A DNA stretch of 64,000 nt from Zychaea mexicana (Eukaryota; Mucoromycota; Mucoromycetes; Mucorales; Lichtheimiaceae), in contig NW_026516748.1 of assembly GCF_025766255.1 (NCBI RefSeq), positions 124,001-188,000 on the forward strand, read 5' to 3'. Shown here piece by piece: positions 37,201 to 48,881 of the stretch. The notes under the pieces are model-generated. The model saw only the letters and a program-made list of their open reading frames with translations. It ran no database searches and had not been told where the DNA came from. Numbering within the stretch: position 1 is the stretch's first letter; every line of letters starts with the position of its first letter. The position numbers and the translations under genes are program-made.

Positions 37201-38679
37201 GTTTCTACTGCTGACACTTGCGTTGAGCTTGGGGACTCTTGTGTGTTGATGACTCATCTTGCTGCTACGGATATGTCTGCGAGAAAACTCTGGCTGGTTG
37301 CGATACTCTTTATTGAATAGCCGTGAATGAAATGAATGTTTTGTGCGTTCCAAACTTTTTTGTACGCAGCTCTGATATATATAATGGTCGTAGACAGTGT
37401 CAAATTCGACTCACACTCATTAAATTACTTGACATCTTTCCTTTTGAACTTGTTAGCAGTGAATAACATACAACAACAGATTCTGTCACGCAAAATACGC
37501 AAATAAGAGTTTTCTCTTTATAAGGCCAGGGAAGCCACAGGCTCACGACAAGTTATCTTCGCAGCGCCCCTGTAAGAGAAAACATTTCTTTTCTTCAAAT
37601 ATGATACATAGTATATCTAAACATGGAAACGCATGTACTTTTTGGTATATTGATATGTTGAATAAATGAACTGTGATTTAAGTTTTCGGTACAGGATTAT
37701 GCTAATTTGGTATTTTGGTCGGTATTGCAGCGAATGGACCGAATAAGGTTTCTGATCTGCATTGCATTAATTAGGAAAAATGAATAACCGTTTACATTCG
37801 AACAACACGTAAATCAGCCTTCGTATCTTCTATTTTGCTTAGACGCTTGTGCTGGTTTATTGAGAAGGTGTCTGTTTTGGCATTTTTTGATCCTCCATGG
37901 TATTCAGGTAAAGAATTGCCCCCAAAGGACTGTCAAGCAGCGTTTCAAGTATCTAAGGACGCTTTCATGATTTTTCAAAACACTTATGATCAACATGGTC
38001 GGCTCTTGTTATTGAGACATTCTTCAGTTACAGCATCGACAATAGCATTTGGCTGGTGAGTTCCCGCAATGGACAGCGGAACAGAGACAAAGCAATAGCT
38101 TTTTCAGGAAAAAAAACAGTTGTAAACAATATTGGTGATAGGGACGGTTCAACTGAATTTGTTCAGATAATTTATGCGAATTGAGTAGCTAAAGAATAGC
38201 ACTACACGTTTGTAAAAAAGACCAAAAGAAGGCGGCTATACACTATCTTTACATTATGCTTTTGAGTAACTAATGGAGTCAATTGATTATATTTAACTGC
38301 TGTTTACCGTGAACAATACATGTAGTTCGAACCGTAGAAAAAAACTGAAATACTTTATTATTGCTGTTATTAAAGGAAACAGTCTAATAGCATATAGAGA
38401 TTGATGAAAAAGTAAAAAAAAATGATGATGATGAAAGTAAAAGATGTATACATGTACTCTGAAAATGTAGAAAAATGTCTATGTACGATTTCTGGAGATA
38501 CGTGCAGTGTTTAATGTTATGTTCTTAGTGATGATCGCGCGACTCGATATCGGTGGTTGTGTCTTGCTTAGTTGCTCCTTGGTGTTGTCATATCTCCATT
38601 GTATCAAGTGTCATCATCATTGATGTAGCATAGGTCAAATCAGGCTTTTATAAGGTTTGAGACTTTTCCGGTAAGTTTT
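34258..38679. other. AT-rich gene-poor region
   Basis: About 4.4 kb with no supported gene. Short open frames exist on both strands but lack family resemblance, coding-like composition or splice logic. A CG run (GCGCGCGCGCG) lies at 35213-35224. Segments at 36900-37010 and 37835-38060 read as protein-like for a few dozen codons and may be old transposon debris. Confidence 0.45.
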
Positions 38680-38886
38680 TTAGCAGCCCGTTCTTCGAAT
38701 AACGGTATTGACACCATTGGCGGTAAAACGCATAAACAACCTGGATGGATCTACATAAGCGTGGTAGCGGCCATATAGAACGATGTGACCACAGCGAGAA
38801 TTGTAAAAGAGCTGCTCGACCATAGCGCTGCTAGCGGAATCAAAGGGCGACCATTCGGTTCCTGATTGATAAACCCAGTAAGCCAT
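38680..38886 (-). CDS. Single-domain WWE-like miniprotein, copy 1
   Basis: Intronless 68-residue protein starting MAYWVYQSGTEWSPFDSASS. It has the WWE pattern: Trp4, Trp12 and Glu24, with W-x7-W-x-P-F/Y-D and 12 residues from the second Trp to Glu, as in Deltex WWE domains. Later comes a Y-x-V-D segment (YHAYVDPSRLFMRF) followed by GVNTVIRRTGC, where IRR matches the end of the domain. WWE domains bind poly(ADP-ribose) or its terminal unit and are normally parts of larger ubiquitin ligases or PARPs; a stand-alone version is unusual. A TATATAAG box lies about 100 bp upstream (38982-38988, minus strand). Three relatives lie at 42029, 44249 and 45755. Function unknown. Confidence 0.65.
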   Translation of the reverse strand: MAYWVYQSGTEWSPFDSASSAMVEQLFYNSRCGHIVLYGRYHAYVDPSRLFMRFTANGVNTVIRRTGC

Positions 38887-41800
38887 GATGTGTGTGGTGT
38901 AGTGTGGTAAGGTGTGTGCGTATATGAGTAGTGTCTGTTGTAATGAATGATCCTTCAACACTGCAAGTATACTTGCCACTCTTATATACCCACAAGTACT
39001 TCTCTTGCCGCGGCGCAAATATCTAGTAAAATAAGTGGCTGGATCGCTAACCTGCGCGCCATCGTACCTATCCATTGTTATCGCTACGTATATTGAAAGG
39101 TTCAGCAACAAAGTCAAAGAAAAAGATGAAGTGGCGAGCAATGACATATTTCGGGAAAGCCGGAATTTCCATCGAATTCTCGGCTAAGCAAAACTGGGGT
39201 GAACTCATTGTACCACGTTTGACTCAGGCACTGTTTGCTTAATTGTTTAAACGACATCATTTTAGGGTCATGTGTCTTCCCCCCCCACTTTACTTTTGTA
39301 TAGAGTACTGTATATGCACGCATGTCATCTTGAGTCTGTTTATGTGGTACATTTTCCATAGACACAGTGATCATTACAAGGATTGCTATAATAGCTTTCA
39401 TATTATAAAATTACTGGTCCATAATAAGTTCATTTTTTAAAATCGTATGCATGGGAAAGGAATATGAGATTTAGCAATGCTGAGGAGTGTCGGAACAATT
39501 AGATGGGAATATTGATTGACACCCATGCCAAAGTTATTCCAAGGAGCTGAAAGTCGGTATTCACTTCATCATAGATTAAACGCCAGCCGTCATATACTAA
39601 AGGTACCTTTTATGTAAACATTACTCACATTTTCCACATTTAAATCGGCGGTATAGTAGCATGGGGACATACGGTATCCCATCTTACAATATCAGCCACA
39701 TTTCTTTTCTTCTTCTTGCCCCCACTTCAAACACGCATCTTTAAAGTCCCAATTTCCGTTTGCAGCCTTTTGGACGCATAAAACGACATCCAAGGTACTA
39801 GACGGTTCCCCAAAGGACCGAAAGGTATTTTCAGGCTTTAAATTTTGCTGTATCTAATCTTGAGCATTATAGGGCAACAAAAGGAATATATACTGCTAGC
39901 TTTGTTGAATTTATTGTTAATCGACGGACGAAGTGTCATAATCTTGCGTATATTAGCACGCTCGCATTTCAAGACATCTCCAGTGGTTGAGCAATTACGT
40001 TTGCAATAGATATATGATAGCTAGTCATAGAGCCCCATAGTTAAGGGTGGGTTATGTAATGCAGCGTCTTCACCCCAAAATGCGCAGTATGCTTCTGTTA
40101 CACATTGCGCCACATAAAGGCCAAAGATGCCACAGTAAAAGACTCAATATGCCCCCAATTTTTGGAAAAGCTCAAAATCTCAATTTTCATAGTAGCTTCT
40201 CCTCCGAAACCGACTATCTGGGATTTGGAGTGGGGGGTGCTGGAGGAAGAAAGATACATGCATGCATGCTTTAGAAACTGCGTTTACAGTATTACTCCAG
40301 CACTTGGTTGAAATCAGGCCACCACTTTTCCATTAGTCGCTCGCCACCAAAAAACTAGCGCTGAGCAACGAAACTATGTAGTACTTTAGTATACTACCGA
40401 TTAAAACGGTCTCTAGTAGAGCCACGCTACCTGTATGTAGCACCCGCTATGTTCACATTTTGTTGAAGCTGTTAGGCCCAAAGAGAAAAAGCTACTTAAG
40501 ACGCATAGTGCGCTGTTCCGCTTTATATTAAGCAATTTTGTATGAGCGCATTGCGATGGTGACAGAGTGCGATAACTTACTATACAGATTCAAGAAAGTT
40601 TTACTGTTTTTCTGTTGGTGAGCAGCAATGAGAGGGATCTTGTATTGCGATACTGACGGTTGCAAACGGGGTTGTCAAGCCACGCCGTATCTACCCTCAA
40701 TGTTAATTATTAGATTCAATGCTTACAAAATGTGATGTCCTTATGCGGATTAATATGACGCTAAAGATAATTGTTGACCAGCAGCTTTGCGTCTGCTATA
40801 ACATCATTGTGAAGAAGAAAGAAAAAGCTTTTGGAGTCATCGGAGCGTAGTATGTCGTACGATATAGCTTCTTCGGAAACTAAAATGTTGTACAAAGATC
40901 TTGGCGGGCTAGACCTCGGACCTAGATCTAAAGTGCTAGTTTAGACAGCACCATCAAGTAGCCCTTCTTGTTGTCCTTATAGGCTGCTGGCCAGCGACGT
41001 TCTCTACTTTCTTATTTTCCCTTTATTTTTTGCGGCTTTCTCCTTCAAATTATATGAGTTAATAAAATCAAGAGCAAACAAGATATAGATGCAGGTAAAC
41101 GTCTATAGTTCCGATGAGTTATATCGACATTATCATTCTTCGTGCTATGGAATATTTTGCATCAACTACTGTAGAACAAGCTTGATCAAGCACTTGAACT
41201 ACTGAGCAATACTGTCCCGGCCTAGTTTGCAAACCCATAACCCCACAAAGGTTGAGATCGATATGCTCATCGAAGTGCAACAATGGAAGTTTGGAATTTT
41301 CCATGCTAGTTAACAAGGACCAGAGCGAGAGCCACCGGCCCAAAATGATTATGGCGCATGCTAATGCGCCACAAACCAACATACTTCCCCACCAAAACCA
41401 CGAAATGCAGTTGCGCCTTGCTGAGATGAACATAGAGTGGCATTTCACGGTAGTGGCACTTTCACGTGTTTCCTTTCAAAACCCTTTTTTTGTTGCGTGC
41501 TATTCTTCCGGAATACTCGAGCTTTGTCTAATGCATCAGAGTATGATTTATTGACCTGTCATCGTAATATAGGGTAAAGAAATAAAGAAATGGCAAAACG
41601 TCCTAAAACTATTATCGGCATAAGGATTATAATCGTAATGCAACAATGGTGTATTTCTTTTTTTTGAGAGCTTTTTTTTAAAGATGTGTACATGACGTGA
41701 TGGTGGTCACATAATAGCCGGATTAGGAATTTGTGTAATCTTTTCGGCAGAGAAAACGACCCAAAACCCCTATGCGTAGCTTCATCACCTTCTTTAAGAC

Positions 41801-42028
41801 ATAAAGATGGCGCTCATTATATCCAAGCTATTCAGTGGCAAGGTAAGTTATATATCTTTCATGAAGCGTTGGCGTACTACTGCGGCGCACATAAGTTGTC
41901 AAATATATAAAAAGACAAGCATTAGCAGCTGTTGGAGATCATTATCGATCTACATCACCGAGTAGCAGCAACAACTACTACAACTAGACCTTTTCTCCTC
42001 CATCACAAGCAATCCAATCAACAGGAAC
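38887..42028. other. AT-rich spacer between WWE copies 1 and 2
   Basis: No recognised gene over 3.1 kb. From about 41695 the DNA resembles the sequence upstream of the broken copy 3 (see 43990-44248), including ACGACCCAAAACCCCTATGC at 41757-41776. Confidence 0.45.
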
Positions 42029-42232
42029 ATGGTGTGGGTATATCAAGCTGGAAACCAATGGATACCCCTCGACGACAGCAGCAGTGCCATGATTGATCGG
42101 TACTTCTCTCTGCATCGACCTGGCGAAATCCTTGTCCACAGACTCTACCGTGCCTGGGTCGACCCCTCTGCGTTATATCTGCGTTTCCTTTCAAATGGTG
42201 TTCATGCCCAAATTGCCAGAGTCGGGTATTAA
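42029..42232 (+). CDS. Single-domain WWE-like miniprotein, copy 2
   Basis: Intronless 67-residue protein starting MVWVYQAGNQWIPLDDSSSA. Trp3 and Trp11 are kept; the position of the third signature residue carries Asp (MIDRYF) instead of Glu. The second half, LYRAWVDPSALYLRFLSNGV, aligns with copies 1 and 4. A TATATAA box at 41904-41910 lies about 120 bp upstream of the ATG, followed by a CAA/CAG-rich leader. Clear similarity to copy 1 in both halves with many silent and replacement differences argues for selection as a protein. The role is unknown. Confidence 0.65.
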   Translation: MVWVYQAGNQWIPLDDSSSAMIDRYFSLHRPGEILVHRLYRAWVDPSALYLRFLSNGVHAQIARVGY

Positions 42233-43292
42233 ACCAACAAGAGCCGTCTTTGCGACGAACTCAGGCTATCCTCATTTCATTATCATCAAGCACCCGCCGA
42301 TCATGTAATATCGTATATCAAGAAAATCTGCTCAATACCAACAGCAATGACAACAATCTCGAACTTTTGTTTATAAAAAACTACCTACAAGTTGTAGCCA
42401 CTATAGCATACATGCTGATCATGTATAACAGTAGATAGCACCCACCACACTATCATTCTTTTTCTTCTCTTCGACCTTAACATTTGACTGTCTCCCCTAT
42501 CGTACAATACGCATGACATTCATTTAAAAATCACTTTATTTACCCTCGTTCCTTTCACATACTTCACCACAACTTCTATTATACCTACTGTATCAGCTGT
42601 TTCCATCGTCCCCTACCACAAAAAACTCTAACGACAGTTTCTCCTCCAATATGCAAAAAGACAATAAACGACTTTTTATGAAATGTACTGATCTATCTTT
42701 TTATCAGAGTTATCTACATAATGCATATGTAGTGATTTGTAATCAGTGTGTCAAATAGAAAATTATGTCCTATAAATGTGATCGCTTATTTATTAGTTAT
42801 CGTAGAGTGCAAATTATTGCTGTCTCACTGAATCGGGCACATCAGCTATAGCATTGATAACCAGCGTAGTAAGGTTGATGAGCCTGAGAGACTCTTCGCC
42901 TAACGTGCAGATATATATATATATATATATATATAACAGAAGCCACCGTCCACCCGGAAATTCCTTTCATTGTCTTAGCGCAAAGAGTCTATACTTTTTA
43001 TGTGAAAATATCTTTGCTAGATGCATATCTGAGTGAGAAAATCCACTTGTCTGTACATGCTCTCAAATTCAGATTAGCCCTAATACGAGAAGTCTATACG
43101 CTGGAAAGAAAGTGATAGATCTATCATGCAATCTTTTATATTTTTCTGACATCAAATAGTTTATACATATAATAAGAGGCTCTACTGTATGAAAAATACT
43201 GTAGCAGCCAAGAGGTGGAGCTGCTATTGTAGGTACAACTCTTGGATGATGAGACTCTACTTTATACCAGAAAGAGTACTTCTGCCGATGGA
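42233..43292. other. Gene-free spacer
   Basis: Pyrimidine-rich 3' UTR-like DNA at 42440-42660, then AT-rich sequence with a TA microsatellite at 42910-42935. No gene seen. Confidence 0.5.
42910..42935. repeat. (AT)n microsatellite
   Basis: About 13 AT units in intergenic DNA. Confidence 0.95.
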
Positions 43293-43622
43293 TCAACAAC
43301 CATAGCGAAGATCACACACCATTATCATTTTAGCTTTAATGGTGATACCAGAGGAAGTTATAATTGTACGTTTCAGGTTGGGTGCTTCATCCATCGGTAG
43401 TTGATAAGTCACAAAGACAGCAGAAGAAGCATGCGAAAAAGCATGCGAAAAAGCAGTATCTGGATCAATGACATAAGTGGCTATTGAATTTTCCTCGATA
43501 ACATTGGCAGACGTATCTGTTGCTATGAGCTCCAGAGAGTGGCGCATATAATCAAATGGGCCGCAATAGAAGAGAATGTGGCTCCGTGTGGCTTTCCAGA
43601 TAACAGGAAGGTATTCTTTCAT
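43293..43622 (-). CDS. Hypothetical small protein
   Basis: A 109-codon open frame starting MKEYLPVIWKATRSHILFYC and ending CDLRYGC. A good 3' splice motif (CTACTTTCAG) ends 15 bases before the ATG, so it may be the last exon of a longer gene whose upstream part I could not find, or a single-exon gene with a 5' UTR intron. A tandem duplication of SHAF (AFSHAFSHASS) shows in both DNA and protein. No family is recognised and no signal peptide or membrane helix is evident. It sits between WWE copies 2 and 3 on the opposite strand. Confidence 0.3.
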   Translation of the reverse strand: MKEYLPVIWKATRSHILFYCGPFDYMRHSLELIATDTSANVIEENSIATYVIDPDTAFSHAFSHASSAVFVTYQLPMDEAPNLKRTIITSSGITIKAKMIMVCDLRYGC

Positions 43623-43989
43623 GGTTGTGTATGTTGTCTGAAAGTAGCACAAAACAAAGCATCCACACTTAATATGTTGTATCATAAATAATCAATTATG
43701 ATAGGAGACTGTTGTGTGCTCTTATTGGGCAATGGGATACCCTCGGTCACGCTCAGCTTCTAGCTATATGTTAATAGGCTAATGTTAACCACGATAATGG
43801 TGTAAGAGTACAGTAGCATCCTATTATTTCTGTCCTCTTTCTGCTTTTGATATTCAAGTGCATGTGGCAAATAAAAAGCACAAGTGGCTTCCTGCTACTG
43901 AACATCGTTGAACATGACTCGCACAACGTGACAGAATGATGCTCTGCTTGACTCGATATCGCGGGAAGGCTCCGACGAGGACACCTATG

Positions 43990-44446
43990 ACGTGATCTGC
44001 ACTAAATCAGGGTCTTTTGTGTAATCTTTCAATCTTTCCGACCGCTTCCGATGCTGATCACACAAACGACCCAAGACTCCTATGCGTAGCCTCGACAAGA
44101 TGTTATGGCGCGCAATTCATACATCTGCATGGCATAATATCCCTTGGCAAGGAGGCGCACGTATAAACAGCGTGAGCATTGATGTGGCGCTTGACATGAT
44201 GCAAGAATTATGATATCAGCTATCGTCTACGCGCAGAAATAACAACAAATGGTCTAGGTTTATCAAGCCGGAAACTCTTGGGCACTCCTCGACGCCAGCA
44301 GCAGCGCCAGAATCGATCAGTTGTTCTATTAACAGATACGGTAAATCATTATTCATGGCCGCTATCGTGCTTGGGTTGACCCCAGGACTTTACTGGCGTT
44401 TTCTTTCCTATAGTGTGTGCGCCACAAATTACAAAAACTGTACTCT
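43990..44446 (+). pseudogene. WWE-like miniprotein, broken copy 3, with duplicated upstream DNA
   Basis: From the ATG at 44249 the sequence follows copy 2 closely (VYQAGNSWALLDASSSARID and later YRAWVDP-like codons), but the third codon is TAG where copy 2 has TGG, a second stop follows LFY at 44330-44332, and the frame is lost after that. The upstream 260 bp also match copy 2: a GTGTAATCTTT block, AAACGACCCAAGACTCCTAT at 44064-44083, a GGCAAGG block and a GTATAAAC box at 44160-44167. Gene and promoter were therefore duplicated together and this copy has died. Confidence 0.75.
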
Positions 44447-45754
44447 AGGCGATGAAGAAACGCTGGACATAATTATCCTAGAGCAGAAATCACCCCCGAA
44501 CACACACAAAACATGCACAAAAGAAGGTCTAAAATTATATTTTTTCCCATGATCATATCGCTCAAATTCCTGTCATTTATTTTACCAATTCTTGTACTAA
44601 TTACGTCGTTATGTACCAATGCTGTAACCTACTATTTAAGTCTATAAATGTATCATCCACCAATCAAACCAATATCTTAGAAACCATTATAATATATGCA
44701 TAGCATCTATAAGTGAATGGGTTTGAAATCGTCGATATTATCGTAGTATTTAATGGAAAGCAAACATTCGCTATATTATGAAAGATCCAACATAGTACGA
44801 CAAGAATTGCAAGAACTTCACCGTGTCTACTATTAGAACGTAATACTAGCATATACTGAACCGATGAGCCCATTTTAAAAGATGGATTTTACCTGAATCA
44901 TCCATGACCAGGCTTACAAACAACAACTGCTGCGCCAACGCCGCATAATTTCAGCAGTATGATGGAGATTCTCATCAGGGCCTCATTGGCACTTTATAAT
45001 AGCATTATCACGCGTACACTCTCGAAAACGCTAATTGTGACGTTATGCGTGTAGCGGCAAAATTGTGATGAGTAAATTTTTGTCGTCAAGACACACATTC
45101 CTTGGTCAGCAGTGACCTGGTAAATGGCAGATTGTGTCGATGCCACAATACTTCTGTCATATAGTCACATATACTTATAAAGCATTCACTGAAAGTAAAT
45201 CAACTCAATATAACTCCGTTTCATATTGATTAAACATATCCAGCAGCAGATTATTGCTGATATTATACATATCCATCAAAAACTTAACGTAAAGCACACA
45301 TCAGTGAGACATCGTCTCGTGCTTTAACAATTCGAGGTTTCCCTGATGATCTGCTGGACCAATATATTTGCTCTGCTGAAAACAACGAGGTTTGAGCTAC
45401 ACTAATGGGAAATCGTTAAAGGATTTAAGAGATACGGAAGAATCCCACGTGTGTGTTTTTTTACTCCCGCCATTGTGCCGCCGCCGCCACTACTCCCCCA
45501 CTGCCGATACTTCCAGAGTGTACTGCCACTTGAAAATTTTTGAAGTTTTAATGGCCAATGGAAAAAAGCAATAGAAGAGGATACTTTACTGGAAATGTTG
45601 TTGCTGAGTGTCTTCTTTACAGCGCGGCACCCTGTGGATTATTCATTTTAACAATCATTACAACGGCAATATTCTTTGGCACATACGCCACCTGAAAAGG
45701 ATGTATGTATATAAATGATGCAGTGAAATGATTTGATACCTGATCCAGTACGAT
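44447..45754. other. AT-rich spacer between WWE copies 3 and 4
   Basis: No supported gene. A TATATAAA box at 45718-45725 sits just 30 bp before the copy 4 ATG. Confidence 0.45.
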
Positions 45755-45946
45755 ATGGCTCAGTGGTTTTTCCAAGCAGGAAGTTCGTGGCGAGCATTCG
45801 AGCCACATACTAACGGGATCGTTGAAGGTTTATGGAGAGCTGGTGCAAGAGGAATGGTGTATATCGACGGGTTTACAGCGATTGTTGACGCGCTATCCTT
45901 GACTATGGACATCAACAACATGCGCTTAGTAATTGCTCGACAGTAG
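45755..45946 (+). CDS. Single-domain WWE-like miniprotein, copy 4
   Basis: Intronless 63-residue protein starting MAQWFFQAGSSWRAFEPHTN. Trp4, Trp12 and Glu24 (GIVEGLW) keep the W-W-E spacing of copy 1. The second half, GFTAIVDALSLTMDINNMRL and VIARQ, aligns with the YxVD...M...IRR half of the domain but is the most diverged copy. Stable frame and retained key residues suggest it is functional. No partner domain is encoded nearby, and the TATA box is so close to the ATG that the 5' UTR would be very short. Confidence 0.6.
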   Translation: MAQWFFQAGSSWRAFEPHTNGIVEGLWRAGARGMVYIDGFTAIVDALSLTMDINNMRLVIARQ

Positions 45947-46469
45947 CAGCAATAGCAGCCTCATACAATACATACAAGTCTCGTTTTCTTCCTTCCAACA
46001 TATTCCAGCCTTACGAAAAATTTGTGCTATTGCATTCCTTCTTTTCGGCTTATATGATCATTTGCCTGACTTACTCTACTCTTCCTTTCTGCTATGTAAT
46101 TGTATCTGCATCTAGAGACTCTTTTAATTGTTATCATATGACTATGATACCTCCTTTATTCATACTTCTTTTGTATATTTTCATCGTTTGTAATTTTAGT
46201 TTTATGAGCAATATCCATTATTTTCGTAAATAAACTAGAGGCTTATTTTAATTCATACTGTAGTTACTGAAATCTCGTAAAGCATTTTTGTTTCGATTAC
46301 TTAACTTGATGATAATGTGGGTAAAAAAGCAATCACTTTACTCTATCAAAACCTTGTTCACAAAAGTTTTAAAGGTGCAATAAGCTGATAAAGTAGGGCA
46401 TCGACCATAAACTATAGATGGTCAGAAAGTAAATAGTAAGGTATATACAATAAGTGCGGGTACAAAATG
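45947..46469. other. AT-rich gap to F-box gene
   Basis: 3' flanks of the converging copy 4 and F-box genes. Nothing else recognised. Confidence 0.5.
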
Positions 46470-48409
46470 TTAAAGGTTCATTATCAACCGTCCGTTCCGT
46501 TTACTAAGCGATTTTTCGACGAGGCCAATGTCACCAAGGTATTCGCATCCCAGAATATGTAGCACGGTGATACCCTTGACTTGTTCTACTAATTCCAACA
46601 TATCTTTACTTGTAACATGGGTACAATGAACAAACTTTACATATTTTAGCTGCTGTAGTAAGGACAAGCCTATAATCCAACGCTTCGTGGTAGCAGTGTT
46701 TGTATGTGTTTTCTGTTGTTGTTCAAGCCCCTCTTCTTGCATCACCCTTCCGTTAAGGTCCTTGAAGTCGAGTCGTACAAAATAAACCTCTTCAAGCATG
46801 CACATCATGGTCCGGAAAAGATAACCTAAACCCATGTGGTTAGAATCCAGATTACTAATCAGAATAAGCACAGTCAATATCTAGACGTTACTCAGATCTT
46901 CCATCCAGCTGCAATCAGCCATCCATCGACTGTTTTGGATAGTAAGCTTTGTCAGCTTGCAGCAGCTATGTTTCGCCAAAATTGAAGATATCGTATGTAT
47001 ATACGAGCCTTGAAGTATGAGATGGCGTAACGAAGGGAGGCTTGTGACAGCAGGAAAAAAAAATTCGGCAGGGCGATAGTTGTGTTTGCCCGAAATCCCT
47101 GATAGGTCTACTGTAGTCAAGCATGGGCGATCGCTTAAGAACTTACGCACAGATCCAAGCGTAAAGGGGAAACCCCGATATCCGACACGAGCAACGTCAG
47201 TGTCAACTGCAATGGAGAGCATGGTCCATGATCTGTTCTTCATCTGTGGCGGGGGACATCCGACATAATACTCCAACGTCGCGTATTTTCGTTTAATAAT
47301 AGCATTATTTTCCACCGACGATACATCCGGGTGCCGTATCATCTGCCTCTTTGTACCTGTATGTTTCTCGTGAACATCGGCTGATAATGCAAAAACATTT
47401 TGCAAGGATGCCGGTGACCTGTGTGTGATGTGGGAATGCTCTGCTATTGTCCAATACGGAATGCAGACGAAGGTAAATGATTCAAGTACTGTGCATGATT
47501 GTTGTACAGCGTCATATATGGCGTCAAATATGATTTCTGGCGGCGGTCGATCAATGGCGTCTCTGACGATCCAGTCAACTTGGCTGTTAAGCGTAAGCGT
47601 TTTCAGCTGCGGACAGTTCCGTAATAGTCGACCTAGATATTCGGATCCAATGGTCTCATCCACCACAATTTGCAAAGTTACTAGATGGCGAGACGGCATG
47701 TCGGTCGCAACTGGCTGTAGCGAAAACGTGCTGCTTGCGTACGGAATGCAGTCTTGGAACTCTAGACTGCTGAGATTTGGACATGCGTTGAGTATCGCAC
47801 CGACCATGCGGGGATCAATATAGGAGTTGCTGATATCGAGGTTTCGTAATCGCTCCCCAATAAAGCTTATGTACTTGACAAATCCCATATGAGAAAGAGG
47901 ACAATCGTAAATCTCTAGTAGCAGATCATATTGTGGTCAACTTATCATTGTCCTTGTTACTTAAAAAAACACCGATCAGCGAGATATCAGCAACATATAA
48001 TACCGAGATGTTCAAGGTAGCTGCAGTCAGTCTCGATGAGTTGGTTGAACACGGTAGCCATCTCGTTTTCCTTTATATTTGTGTAGGGTCCACGGATTTG
48101 TGAATGATCAAAGGAAAACGAGCGGATATGCTTCGCTCTCCAATCTTTCGGTTCTCCAATGAATGCTGGGCACCCGAAAAACTGTTTGATACTGCGAAAC
48201 AATAGCTTTTTCCATAAAATCTGCGGATTGTCGTTAAAGAACGAGCGCCAGCGCTGACAAACGGACGCACAAACAACCAGCTCGTTGGCAGTAAGCGGCG
48301 AGAATATCACTGCAATGAGGTCGTACGGCATGAAGAGTAGGAAGTCTTGTCGACAAAGTGGGCCATGTTGAATAGCTGCTGATCGGTTTTCAGGTGAGCA
48401 TGAACCCAT
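46470..48409 (-). CDS. F-box and leucine-rich-repeat-like protein
   Basis: Three exons on the minus strand: 48004-48409, 46892-47914 and 46470-46825, 594 residues. An F-box at about residues 22-70 reads LLFMPYDLIAVIFSPLTANE with SVCQRWRSFFND and LWKKLLF. Downstream are irregular leucine-rich repeats such as LRNLDISNSYIDPRMVGAIL, NACPNLSSLEFQDC, NCPQLKTLTLNSQ, LTTVDLSGISG and SLRHLILQGSYI. The architecture is that of SCF substrate receptors: the F-box binds Skp1 and the LRR region selects targets for ubiquitination. The substrate is unknown; such proteins are numerous and lineage-expanded in Mucoromycota. Intron 2 has a CTAAC branch-point motif. It shares a 472 bp divergent promoter with UBR1. 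Confidence 0.85.
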
Positions 48410-48881
48410 GGCGACAATTATGCATTAGTGGTAGGAAGCGAGGGAAATAGAAACGAAAGAAAATAGAAAAGTAGCAGCATGGTCCTATGACCTTCTTCAA
48501 TTTTCTCGAAGCATAGATATCGTCATCAACATAAAAAAACAGTTTTCTCGGTATCCTGGAAAAGCGTGTGGTTGTACATTGTAATTTTGAAAAGACAACA
48601 AAGAATAATTGTTCGTGGACAACTTGGTGCGGAACATACAAAAGTGTTGTTTTAAAATAAAGACGTACCTCTTTTCCCCTTTAAACTAGCGTTGTTGCTT
48701 CGCGGACACTGAATCAAGGCGTTAAACGCGCAATTTTCGGGTGTAGTTCTTTGTTCTTTCAATACCTGGCCCGAGCATTTCTTGACACATCACCACCCAG
48801 TTCACCCTACAACACCGCCGCCTTTTATCTTTTTAGCTGGCAAAGGAGCTTGCTGCATTGTATTCTTATTGGGTAATCGAA
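48410..48881. promoter_or_regulatory. Bidirectional promoter, F-box gene and UBR1
   Basis: The two start codons point away from each other and this is the only DNA between them, so it must hold both promoters. No clear TATA box was found for either side. Confidence 0.6.

Noticed and set aside
36870..38060. Short protein-like segments suggesting transposase debris
   Set aside because: Resemblance to any family was too weak to name, and frames break after a few dozen codons.
40047..40311. Two overlapping plus-strand open frames
   Set aside because: Neither has coding-like neighbours, splice sites or recognisable motifs.
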